In this document: piece after piece, positions 37,579 to 48,239 of the stretch
How positions within the stretch are numbered: position 1 is the stretch's first letter
Layout of the letters: the number at the start of each line of letters is the position of its first letter
Source: Rhynchosporium graminicola
Lineage: Eukaryota > Ascomycota > Leotiomycetes > Helotiales > Ploettnerulaceae
Reading direction: 5' to 3'
DNA: 64,000 nt
Assembly: GCA_900074885.1 (NCBI GenBank)
Contig: FJUW01000024.1
Span: 434,001-498,000, forward strand
Translations under genes and position numbers: made by a program
Notes under the pieces: model-generated
Told to the model about the DNA's origin: nothing
The model's database searches: none
Seen by the model: only the letters and a program-made list of their open reading frames with translations

Positions 37579-39600
37579 CTTTTACTTCTAGTTCTAGTTT
37601 AATAGCGTATTAGTAGCCTTCTAACGGAGGCAGCTCGCTTCCCTTCTCTTCGGAGAATATATCCTTAAAGCTACTATATACGAAGGGAATAGTAGGCGTA
37701 TCGCCGGTATCTATCTAGCGTATAATATATAAGTTGAGTATTATAGCGTATACAGGAGATTTCTATTTATTAATAAGAGTCGCAAAAGCTCGAGGTGCTA
37801 TAATATTAAGGTTATCTGAATCCTTTAATTTATAAGGAAACCTCTACTACTTATTCTTAAAGCTTATCTGAGGATCTATATCCTCTAACTATAGCTATCC
37901 TAATATTAGGTTTATACCTAGCATATCGATAACTCTTAGCCGAAGAGTATCGACTCTAGTTTATCTAATCGAATTAGCTATCTCTACCTAGGCGACTATA
38001 GTACTAAAGATAACGCTTTTATTCTATAAAAGTATCTAGAAAGTCCTTAGTCTTTCGCTCGTAAGTTTAAGCTTATATTCTTTTATAATTAATCTGAATA
38101 TAAAGTTATCTTCTACTTTACTATTAAGAAGAGTAGTTATTAATTTCTACTTACTATAGGATAGAATCTTTATTTAGATTTCTATCTTATTAACTAGTAA
38201 GCCCGGCTCGGGTATAGAAGATACTACGAGTTATAGCTTTCTTTAGTGTTTATCTTTAGTATCGCTAGTATTTGATTTTAGATAGTTCGGAGAGATATAT
38301 CTATATTTATTATAAGAGTAGTACTAAACCTTAGAGATATCCTATCTTATTAGCCGATCCTTAATAAGTATATTATTTAGATCTCTCCTCTCTTCTTATC
38401 TTTATTAGCTTTTATCTTATTAGTCGCTAGTTCTTCGCGAGTATTTATATAAGGAGTTATCCCTTTTCGCATTTAACTCTTTATGTTTCTGCTCTTTAGG
38501 TTTATTCTGTCTTTTATTATTATTAATACCTCTAGATAGAGTATATATCTCTTAAAGAGTAATAGTAGAAATAACTTAGTCTCGGGTCTGAAGTCTATTA
38601 GCTTAGCTATTCTCGACGATTTTCTAGCGAATCTCTAAGCAGATCTTATTAAATAAGATATCTCGTAATTAACGCTTAGTAAAGGGTTTAAGTTATTTCT
38701 CTTTTTCTTTAAAGTAATTCACGAACTTCTTAATTAGTTAACTTAGCCTTTAGCGAGCGTTCTCGTAGGCTTATAAGTTAGCTATCTTTCGCGAAATAAG
38801 GAGTAGCTAGAGATTCGCTAGGATTTCTTTATAACTTTCCTAAGTTATTATATAGAGAGTATCTAAGGTATACTTTCTAAACTTTTCCTAAGTATTTACT
38901 AGTTCCTTACGAAGTAGTATTACTATCTATTTAATCTTAACAAGATTAGTTAAGTACCTTTTAGTATTATAGTCGAAGACTCGATTATAAGCTTATAAGT
39001 ACTTAGTAAGCTCTCTTTAGCTCTTGCCCTTATATTCCGGTAGAATTATATATTTACTTTTATCCCGGCGAGGAATTAGTAATTCTTTAGGAGCTACTAA
39101 TCGACTAGTATCTCTCTCTATACTTAGGGTAAAGTCTTCAGATATATAAGCTTAGTAGAGTCGTGCTCTTATAATAGCTTCTGAAGGGTATTAAGTAAGA
39201 TCTTCGCTGAATATTTATTAGTACTTAATTATAAGGTTATCTAAGATATCGTTCTATTTCTTCAGCGATCGGAGTTTCTCTTACAGAACTAAAAGGTTAT
39301 CTACTAGTATATCGCCGAGTATTATCTAGGTCTTAATAGAGTTATCTTAGAGTATAAGTCAGGTTAATACAATAGAGGATTCTCCGCTTTAAGCTATTAT
39401 AACTATTTAGGCTAATATTAAGTAAAAGTAATTAGAATATAATAATCACTTAGTACGCTAAGGTAAATAAGTATAATAGAATAGTAAAATAGTCGCTAGA
39501 GGTTCGCTAGTAATAATCTGGTTAATATAGAAACTAATTACTAAGGAGAGAAGGTTCTTCCTTTCTCTCTAATTCTGAAATACAGGAGTGGGAGGCACTA
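37579..39600 (-). mobile_element. Second gypsy element: gag-protease-RT start, interrupted by copy B
   Basis: Minus-strand frame with the protease-RT link typical of Ty3/gypsy: MLGINLILGxLxLEDIDPQI near 37880-37930, then FSEEKGSELPPLEGY near 37610-37660, matching the FSE..A..LPPHR.YDHAI block that begins RT. The frame is cut three codons later by the LTR start of copy B at 37578. The rest of RT was not found on the other side of copy B, so it was deleted or is unreadable. The 5' limit near 39600 is estimated. Confidence 0.7.
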
Positions 39601-40020
39601 GGCGCATAGACCTATTACAATTGTAATAGGCACGTGATAGTCAGTTGTATATGTACGGTGTTAGGCGTATTCAGCGTGCGCTGAATATTATGATCTTTTA
39701 GTCCAGATAGCGTAATTGGTATAAGCCTAACCTCAACCCTATTATAGAATATTTAGCGCAATCGGTCTTCTGATAGAGTACCTCTGAGCATAGTTAATAT
39801 GGCTAGAATCCTTAAGCGAGACGCGCATAAGGTAGCTGAGAAAAAGCGTTAGAGTGATATATTTAAACTGCTTATATCAGGCTGATAAGGGGTGATAGTA
39901 TCGACTTCGAGATCTCTCATCTCAGTATATTATATTATAACCCTTAGGAGTTTAACGTAGTATATTAGCCGGGCGAGTTACGATAATTCTCCGGCCTAAG
40001 GCGCTCGAGGACGAGCTTAC

Positions 40021-42209
40021 TATAACGACATAAGACTCAAGGCGGTATATAAGCAAGAATAAACAAGTAGGGAGGCTAAGAGCGATCTTATATAGTCTAG
40101 TACGAAGGAAACAGAAAGATATAGAGCTCTGAAGGAGTCTGCACCTTCTATATATATAAGGAGGGTATACCTAAGGCACCGATACTGGCCCGTATCTGCC
40201 ACGTATACTATACGCTATTATATTACCCCCTTCTAAGATAAAGGCTCGCCCTCGAGCCTTTAAAGGTAAATAAAAAACGAAAGAAAAGATAGTTAAATTA
40301 AGTCGAATTCTAAATTAAATCTAAGTAATTATTAATCTAAAGCGTAAGACGCAAATCACTCCTTCTTCGTCTTTAATATCGGATAATCGCCCTTATAGTG
40401 ATTATACTTCTTATAGTAGAAATACTATACTTCCTCGATAGGTATTAAGAGCTCAGAAGACATACTAACTATCGGTAGAGCTAGAGTAGCTCGAGGTATT
40501 AAAGGTAGTCGAGAGAGTTCTAAATCGAGTGCTATAAGAGAAGAGATTATAGCTGAATAATTAGTCTTCTAAGAGTACTTAATTAGAGCGGCAGTTATAC
40601 GTAGCCGTATAGTAAGCTTCGGCTAGAGGTAAAAGTATTACTCTGATTTAGCTATACCTCTGAGAATTACCGAACTTTAGAACTTTATACGGAATTATAA
40701 AAAGGACTCCTTTTTTATTAAAAGCTCATGAAATTCGGTCTGATACTACTCCGTTTCGAGTCCGGAAAGGTAGTACGAAACGAGTACTGAAATTATCTCT
40801 TTAGTAGAGAAGAAAGGCGTAATTTCCGAGAGATACTATAGTTCTAAGTAATCTCTTATAAGGCTAGAAGTAGAGCTCTAGACTAGCGCTTTATAAGTAC
40901 GCGTAATCGGGTATTAGTCTGAATTAACTTCTAGTTAGTCCTAAATAGAAGTACGCTATTAGCTAAAAGACAGGTTAATCCTTATATTAAGATTATCGAT
41001 ACTTTTAGTTAGTTACGACTTACTAGAAGTCTATAAATTATTAATTAAAGAGTGTTTAAAAGTAAGTTCTATCGGTAATTATAATACCGAGTTTACCGAA
41101 GGTCTAAGGTTTACTAATTATACTTAAGTACGTAAAAACTCGGTAAATATCTGTTCGATACGACTAATACTAATAGAAAGCTCCCGAGTAGTCGATTCTA
41201 TCTATAATTAATAGTCTTTAATCGATTAAAGTAATTCTATAGTAAGTACAGAATCAGAGGGGCTGCGAGGGTATTCTAGTAAAGCTATAGGAGCTAGCTG
41301 AGCCTTCTTAGGAGGTATAGTATTAAGTAAGCGAGGCTAAGCGAAAGTGATAGAATACTTAAAAGTTATAGAAGAAGCGAAAGTCGAAATCGAATTCTAA
41401 AGAAGCCGAAAGATTAAGGAGAGTTAGATATCTTTGTTAAGTAGATATAGAAAGTATTAAATTAAAAGTTCTAGTAGAAGAAGGTCGATTCTGCTAAGGG
41501 GGATAAATTATACTAGGGTATAGGGATTATAAGTCGAATTCTGATAATTTCCGCTAAGGTAATAAGCTATTTCGTCTTAGCTTAAAAGTAAGGTTTTTCG
41601 CTATTAGAGCTACTTTCGGAAGGTTAAAGTCAGGTAAGAGGATAATAAATATTAGGGCTTATAGGGAAGTTTCTACCTAAAATTCGTTTGCTATTTTACT
41701 TCGTACGCACGAAAGAATAAGTTTCGAAGTATCCGAGAGTGATTTTATAGTAATACTAGTGCTTCTAAGGCTGAATTACATTTAAATTCCTAGCTATCCG
41801 AGAGATCTCTAGAATCTTAGCTCTTTTGAAAACCTAACTATCGAATTCGTAATTAATAGTACTAACTATTTCCGTATAATTCCGAAAATCTAAGATAAGT
41901 AGAGATAACTCAGCGAAGAGCTCTCTAGTAGTCGTACGTGCGAATCGAGTTTTCTAGGTAAGATATTATTTAATACTATCCCCGGCGGTCTTAATCTTTC
42001 TGTTTAATATAACAATATAAGACTTAAGGTAGTATATAAGTAAGAATAAATAAGTAGGGAGGCTAAGAGCGATCTTATATAGTCTAGTACGAAGGAAACA
42101 GAAAGATATAGAGCTCTGAAGGAGTCTGCACCTTCTATATATATAAGGAGGGTATGCCTAAGGCACCGATACTGGCCCGTATCTGCCACGTATACCATGC
42201 GCTGTCACA
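40021..42209 (-). mobile_element. Gag-only non-autonomous LTR retroelement (TR-GAG type), 2189 bp
   Basis: LTRs of exactly 202 bp at 40021-40222 and 42008-42209, flanked by a perfect CTTAC duplication (40016-40020 and 42210-42214). Minus orientation: it starts TGTGACAGCGCATGG at 42209, and a purine tract, AGAAGGGGGTAA, precedes the 3' LTR at 40223-40234. The ~1.78-kb internal region has room for gag but not for protease, RT or integrase, and none was seen. The LTR family is related to the 269-278-bp LTRs of gypsy A/B (same AGAGCGATCTTATATAGTCT block), so that family may have supplied the enzymes. Confidence 0.85.
40356..41950 (-). pseudogene. Gag-like gene of the TR-GAG element, RIP-mutated
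   Basis: The C-terminal end reads EEVxYFYYKKYNHYKGDYPI then KTKKE and a stop at 40356-40358. This is a retroviral-type zinc knuckle CX2CX4HX4C in which the first and last Cys have become stop/Tyr by C/G transitions. The start is not determined; the upper limit is taken from where LTR-proximal leader sequence begins. Gag packages the element's RNA; this copy cannot make it. Confidence 0.6.
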
Positions 42210-42354
42210 CTTACTAAGAAGGGAGATATTATAATAGGCACGTGATAGTCGGTTATATATATATAGTATTAGGCGTATTCAGCGTGCGCTGAATATTATG
42301 ATCTTTTAGTTCAGATGGCGTAGTTGATATGAGCCTAACCTTAACCCCGTTACA

Positions 42355-44153
42355 GCTACGAGTCTGATTCGCTCTAGTTATATTAATAGAGCTTAAAGGA
42401 GCTAGCTTACTACTAGTAAATAAGCTGAAAGTCAGATAGAAAATAACTTAATATTACCTGATTAAGAGTCTCTTTTGTTAGTTAGAAGTAATAGAAGCGA
42501 TAAGCGATTTTAAGCGTAAGAAGAAAGCGTCTAATTAGTTAATTCTACTAAGTTAATTACTATTATATGAAAATTAAAAGTAGAAATCGACTAAAGGTCG
42601 GAATTATACGTGATTATAGAAGTCTATAGAAGAGGACACGTTATATAATAGAATCGTACTACATAAGAAGAAACCTCTAGAAGTACGATATATATACTAG
42701 AGTTTAGTAGAACTCCATCGAGAACCTTTATAGTAACTCTTATAGAGTATGCAAGGCATAGGCTTTTGATAAGTTAAAGGGTAAAAGTACTAGGTACGAT
42801 AAGGTATATGCAAAAGGTACTGAACCAGGTACAAATACTATATACTGATAATGTACAGGTATAAGGTACTGATGTAGGTAAAACTGACCATAGTACTAGT
42901 TACAAATCCAACAGTAACATCAGACGACAGCAGACAAGCGTGGCTCTGGGCATCTTCCCGGGTAGCTGTTTGGTTTTTACATCACTTGCTTTTAGAAACC
43001 TAGTATATTTCCCATAAGAAGATGGAATTGTTATGGTCAGACCATCCATGAGAGTGTTACGCTTCCTGAACAGTGACACTCTCGGGACTCGCTTCCCTTG
43101 TTGTCAGCTCTTGCCCTCGCTCTCTTCGTGAATCATCAAGTCAGTGCCATAAGAGCTTACACAAATGGATCTTCATTATATTGCTTTTGTGACAGGCTGA
43201 TGACGAATTGTTTCGCCAGTTTCAACATATGATCGGCGCTTAAATTGAGTAGAGATACCTTGTGCATCCAGTGCATTAATATCAAGCAGATGTATGGATG
43301 CATAGACCTTCGTGGTCGGTACTTAGGTTACGTACTGTGCAAATTAGCGGAACGCACTTTCGTCACATGTGATATTTCTTTTCTGTTGCAATTCCATTTG
43401 AAGTCTCGAATTATTCTCGCTTGGAGCAATCATGAATATTGATGGGTGCGTCTAGAAAAAGGGGCTTAAGCGAAGCGAGATCTCGACCAGACACCAAGGG
43501 AGGAGAGATCCGATCAGGGGCGAGTTCTAGCTGATCGAAAACACCTGCACGTACACCAATCATCATTTGATACCGACGATGCCTTGGTGTTACTCGTCGT
43601 GCACTCCTGTTCAACAGCAGCCAATTGAAGGCAAATCGAATTTGTCCTTCATGAACGAACAGCTCTCTCCTCGACTTTCATCAGAGTAAGTAGTGCAGTT
43701 GGATCAGACATAGGCAAGTTTTCTATGCGTGTTTCTCCAAATTTAATATCAGTTGATGCGTTCACTCTACTGCTTTTCCCGCGTAATTTTGTCGCTTCAC
43801 TAAATGAGAATATTATCGACCTCGAGTGATCTACTATGGATCCCGTAGGTCTCCGGAGTATAATACTGCGGACGGTATCCTCGAAGCAATCAAGACCAGC
43901 AGGCCACGCTATTCTTATATTCTGTCGGTAGTTCCAAATCGAGTCTGTGCCTTCAAAACAAGACCGAAAGTAAATCTGAGAAGTCCCCAGAGTTAATTGG
44001 ATAGCTCAGAAAGCCATGCATTATTTGCAGTTAAGTAAATATTGTTCTGGGCATCAATGAGCTGTAACAAGCCAAATTTTCAGTATGTTTCGCCAAACTG
44101 AACTGTCTTTCCTAGCATAAGCGCAGCTAAACACTCAGCTATGATCTCGCACA
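42355..44153. other. Block border and intergenic DNA, no supported gene
   Basis: 42355-42740 is still RIP-mutated (unrecognised). From about 42740 the composition becomes normal, with short GGTAC-rich repeats (GGTACTGA, GGTACAAAT) at 42790-42900. Short open frames between 43245 and 43614 show no domain, signal peptide or splice support. Confidence 0.5.
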
Positions 44154-44933
44154 CTATATTTTTCCCGCCAAGAAGCTTACTGCTTCAGGAACCCTCGAGA
44201 CGTAACCAATATGTGGAAGTGTGATGGTCAAATTTCCAGCACATACTACGTCACCCTCAGTGCAAATTATCAATGTCTTATTTGCTGGAAAATTGGGGAT
44301 CCGTCCCTGATCCTGGAGGTTCTGTGTATCGCCATACAGTGCGATTCCCACGATCTTGTCCATAACTTCACATGGGAGGTTCTCGATTGCGCGATGAGTT
44401 AAAGCGGCTCCTTGACTAGAAATGAATTAGTGATTTGCAAGCATATGTCGGATGAAAACGGTCAGATGGTTATGTACCTGTACGCGCCCACGAGGAGTTT
44501 AGATCTGGGACACTTGGTTGCTGCGTCGATCAGAAGAGCTTTCATTGCCAATGCCTCAATTGGATCGGCTCCTCCTGGCAGAAAGTTGGTGTCTCGGAGA
44601 GCTGCATAGTCGATACCTTCTACGGCAATCTTTTGGCACCCGAAACGATCCTTCAAGCCGTGTGATGTTGGGGGTCCAGGGCTATAATAAGCATCACCCT
44701 ATGAGATTCTGTTAGCCAGGTTTCACGAGCGTGAAGGGCTTCTCAGCTACCATGTTGAATGTCTCTGTGGTTCCACGAGCGTAGAAGAAGATGATGGGTT
44801 TGCAGCCACCAAGAGTGTATTCATGTTCGACTGTTGTCACATTTGTACACGAGGGGGTGGAAAGGGGGGCTGCAGCAATCCCACCAAGGCTGGCAAGCAA
44901 GGCCATGACAATAGTAAGGATTAAATTCGACAT
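44154..44933 (-). CDS. Cutinase-family serine esterase (CE5), secreted
   Basis: Secreted esterase of the cutinase/acetylxylan-esterase family, which cleaves ester bonds of plant cutin or acetylated xylan outside the cell. Exons 44933-44751, 44698-44478 and 44415-44154 join in phase to 221 residues, normal for the family; introns are 52 and 62 bp, with GCTAAC before the first acceptor. Signal peptide: MSNLILTIVMALLASLGGIA. Then the oxyanion-loop motif FYARGTTETFNMG, VEGIDYAA, LPGGADP, and the nucleophile elbow GAYSQGA, completed across intron 2. GIALYGDTQNLQDQGRIPNF follows, then CTEGDVVC with the catalytic Asp and LPHIGY with the catalytic His. All triad residues are present and there is no internal stop. 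The family's usual GGYSQG is GAYSQG here. It lies alone between two RIP blocks, 0.4 kb from a dead transposon. Cutinase versus acetylxylan esterase cannot be settled by motif. Confidence 0.9.
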
Positions 44934-45312
44934 TTTGGTTGGTGCTGAATCTCAGACTCGTATGGCAATGAAGAAAAAGAGGCTGGGGATTGTTGTTAAA
45001 TGAAGACTTGAAATTTGGAAGTAGTGGTTGCACGTCACATACGGAGGGATGAGTCCTATCTTCTATATTTCAAGCCGAAGAAACCACCTCGGTTATTTTG
45101 TCAACACTTCGCCCACTTCAGCAAATTGCACCTGGTCCCAAATGTAGTGATTGACCAGTCGTAAACCGGTAATGATTAGTTGACTCGTTCTAGGCTCCAC
45201 ATGCCCAAGCTTTTGGAATGCAGATCTGCAATACTGGCAGCTGTCAACGGATGGCCCGAAGCGTCCCACAACCGTGCCCTTTGCGCTTTGGCAAATAGCT
45301 TATCAACCGGTA

Positions 45313-46605
45313 CAGTAGGGTGCAAGAAGTGTCTGCAGCCCCCCCCCAGGCAGCCAAGGGCGACTTACCTGATTCGGAAGTTATTTATGTGCCGCTTTTT
45401 AAGGTAAACAAGTAGTAATTGAAGGTATAATTCTAATATTTTATATACTACTCTTTAGCCTTAATTACCGATTATACTCGGTTTTCTATAGTAGTAGCTA
45501 GTCGATACAGAATCCCGTTATTAATAGTATAATACGCTTCTTGAGCTCCTCGAATTAACGCGTTGAGTATCGTATTAGTATTAGGAGCGTGCTCGAGCTC
45601 CGGGTATAGTCGATATAACTCTGCTTTTGTTAAAGCCTAGAGGTTTTCGATCGAATTTAAGTCAGGAGAGTTCAGAGGCTAGTTCATTACTCGAAGTATA
45701 TCCTTTATAATATTCGCTTAGTATAGACCTACGCTATCGTATATAAACTATCCTCCTTCGACTATTATATATAGAAGAAACGCTTCGTATAAGGTCTAAA
45801 TAACTTACTCGGAAACTCCTCCTTAAGGGGCTAAAGGATCTCCATCGAGAGGTATTAAACTCGTCCTTCTATTATATCTAAAAGCAGCCTAAAGTATCTT
45901 TTTTGCCCCTTTCCCCGAAGCCCGAGCTAGCTATATATCTCCTTCTCGATACTGATCTCGAGGGCGTATAAAGGTCTAAATCGGCTTAACTCCTACTTCT
46001 CTTTCGATTATATACTTATCTAACTATAAGACCTTTATCTAATTATTAAGAGTACATACCTAATATCGAATTACTTAATTAAGACGAGCTTCTGCTTATA
46101 CCGGAGTAATAAAATGCTTCTTCTTTTGAAGCTACTTCTTCTTAGCTATCGACCGAAGAAAGCTCTATATATACTGCTTTTTATAATTATTATTTACTTC
46201 TCGTAATAAGTCGCGTATTTTCATATAAGGGTTCGAGTGATTTATAATATCGTATATATAATCGCGTTATTCTTTAGTTAAGGCTCGAGGCCTTCCGGTT
46301 CGTAGTTTAGATCTAAAATCAGTTATACTAAAAAGGTAAGTTTTAATTATAAGCCGGATAGTTAAAAGAGGTATTTCAGGGTATTTTCGATAGATCCAAG
46401 GGCAAGACTAGTATTCAAAAGCTAATTCGACAATTCGAGCACGCATCTGAGGCTATAATTCAATTCGAGGCATCTTGAATTACTTATAGAAAGCGTAGTG
46501 TTTTTAAAAGAAGACGCGTTATAAAGCAGCTAGTAAATACTTCCGAATCAGGTAAGTCGCCCTTGGCTGCCGGGGAGAGGGGGAGACACTTTTTGCACCC
46601 AACTG
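45313..46605 (-). mobile_element. Tc1/mariner transposon, complete (1293 bp)
   Basis: TA flanks at 45311-45312 and 46606-46607. Terminal inverted repeats of about 75 bp begin CAGT(A/T)GGGTGCAA(G/A)AAGTGTCT and include CAGCCAAGGGCGACTTACCT in both. The ends keep intact CpA sites while the inside is RIP-mutated. It lies about 380 bp upstream of the cutinase start. Confidence 0.9.
45433..46473 (-). pseudogene. Tc1/mariner transposase, RIP-killed
   Basis: One continuous frame of 346 codons from Met at 46473 (MPRIEL, stop, PQMRARIVELAFEY) to a terminal stop at 45433, the usual length for this family, with no frameshift but about two dozen stops at expected Trp and Gln positions. Readable blocks: GRPRALTKE near 46290, AAFRYNRRTSLIPLDGDPLA near 45850, NSPDLNSIENL near 45690 (the NSPDLNPIENLW block with the last catalytic Asp), and LATTIENRV at the end. 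The first Asp regions remain; the central DNA-cleavage Asp motif (normally DNA.H) is lost (YDSVGLY). Confidence 0.9.
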
Positions 46606-48239
46606 TACATAACCAGTCCTGATTTTTTATGAGATGTATATAAACGATGCGCACAAATTCTGATCACCTTATTATCATGTGTCATAATATTGCTCAAGGC
46701 TTCTACGCACAGAATTCGTCAGACTTCGAATGAGTGTGTATAAGACGATATACTAAACCTTTCCCTGCTTAGTAGCCGGGGATAAAATTGAGATTCTTCG
46801 AAAATCGAATGTTCTTCATGCTCGCTTATCCAGCGACAATTCTCCCGTGTTAGTTCTTGCTTTGCTGCCTTCCTGGATAGGAATACGTTAGACCATGGAA
46901 CAGGTTTCACAAGTCATCCTCTCACATTCGCCTCTATAGTCACGCTCCCTGTAGTCGAACGCAAATTTTCTAGCCCTTACGTCGAAACATTAAAGCGCCA
47001 CTATGCACGAATTTTGCACGGCTGCAATCTTGGTACTAGATCGGGGCTGCATATTCTTACCCGAATGCACATTGGACTTTCTCGCTTGGTGGGTCAGCTC
47101 GTAATGGCTCGAAATCTGCGTAGGATTGCCACCAGGGCTTATCACCGAGACGATGAAGGTCATCGGCGCTGGCTTGACGGTATTGATGGCGCTGCTTTAG
47201 CTTGAAGTTTGTGAAGATGCGATCGCACAGCTTCTCTGAGAACCACCCAATCGCGAGAACCACCCAATCGGAGAATGAACCAAGCGCCGTTTTTAAAATG
47301 ATTATGTTTCGTGAAATTAGACACGCCTGGCTACTGTGGTGGCTGTGGCGGATGACTGTTGCCATGATTGAAGGTGTAAGAAAGGCTAAGCGAGGTTTTG
47401 TTGTTTGGCTTTGGCTATACCAACTTTCGCGCCACGATTGATTTACCAGCTAGGTCAAATTCCACGGCGACTGCCGCCAATGCGTCACAATAGCTGGAGT
47501 TAAATCATTCGTTACAGATAGCAGACTGGGTTATTTTGTCACCGGTAAAATAAGAGCTCGAGTACAATCTACTAAAGTCACAAGTATTACACCAGACTTT
47601 AGATAAAGTCATAAACTGAAATTTAGTCTGGTTCATATTTATTGCCACAGGAAATTATTGGAACTTCATCTATGTATTTTTTTCAGAGGTTGCGAAATTG
47701 TTATAAGACCTTAATTCATCGCTTCACCGAACGTAGAATAGCCCAGCCTCGCAATACCAGCATCGATTTAGACCCGACCGAGCTAAGAATGGCACATACC
47801 CAACTTTTAAGTACTAGCTACCTAACATGCCGCTCTTGTTGGCAAAAAGAAGGCACATTCAATTACGGTGATTCTGACTGGAGCCATTGAAAATCATCCC
47901 AAGAACTGTCTTCAGCTGTGAGTAGATTGCCTATAGATAAGCAGATAATTCTCATATGTAAATTATGACCCAATCACAGCCCTTAGGGATGAAATCTGAT
48001 GACTATCTTTGGTACACATAAATGTATAAAATTGACTTAAAAGCCCCTCGCCTTGATGAAAAACATTTCGCAGTCTAGAACAGTCTCTGGCAAGTATTAT
48101 CAAGAAGCAGGAAGCGTTTGCGAACACGCAGCTCAGACTCTACACCTTCAAAAATCGCAAAAGGCAGGGAAAAGGTATAATCAAGCAATCATCAAATATG
48201 TAATTGCCTTAGAGGATTTCTTGACTAGATATTGGCTTG
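46606..48239. other. Intergenic island DNA, no supported gene
   Basis: Normal composition. Short frames only; none shows a domain or a good splice model. AACCACCCAATCG is repeated at 47240 and 47256. Confidence 0.5.

Larger units (their letters stand above)
39622..42354 (+). mobile_element. TRIM-like small LTR element (125-bp LTRs), split by a nested element
   Basis: Direct LTRs at 39622-39746 and 42230-42354, both 125 bp, starting TGTAATAGGCACGTG (or its RIP form) and ending AACCC(C/T)(G/A)TTA(C/T)A. Without the nested element 40021-42209 and one CTTAC, the internal part is only about 283 bp and the whole element about 530 bp. A purine tract, TAAGAAGGGAGA, abuts the right LTR, giving plus orientation. 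The last ~25 codons before it read like the end of a gypsy pol (RPKALEDELTKKGDI) with the stop inside the LTR. No target duplication was found, and the left LTR abuts the 5' side of the neighbouring gypsy, so a recombinant origin is possible. Confidence 0.7.
8150..42740. repeat. Large AT-rich, RIP-mutated transposon block
   Basis: Base composition changes abruptly at about 8150 and returns at about 42740. TA-dinucleotides dominate, and no open frame above about 80 codons exists over more than 34 kb. Where protein families can still be read, stops sit at expected Trp (TGG to TAG) and Gln (CAG/CAA to TAG/TAA) codons, and paired LTRs differ almost only by C-to-T and G-to-A. This is the known signature of fungal RIP. 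Confidence 0.95.

Noticed and set aside
39690..39800. tRNA-like A-box sequences (TAGCGTAATTGGT, TAGCGCAATCGG) suggesting a tRNA or SINE
   Set aside because: The first lies in the 125-bp LTR, and no complete cloverleaf with matching acceptor and T stems could be built. The LTR structure with purine tract explains the repeat better.
40020..40202. 60-codon frame MADTGQYRCLRYTLL, also at 42004-42198
   Set aside because: It lies wholly within the 202-bp LTRs and occurs twice because the LTR occurs twice; not a gene.
43245..43614. Short overlapping frames near the left edge of the island
   Set aside because: No signal peptide, domain, or splice extension; length as expected by chance.
47057..47365. 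102-codon minus-strand frame
   Set aside because: No known domain; it contains a low-complexity duplicated AACCACCCAATCG and lacks a convincing start context. Left out as unsupported.
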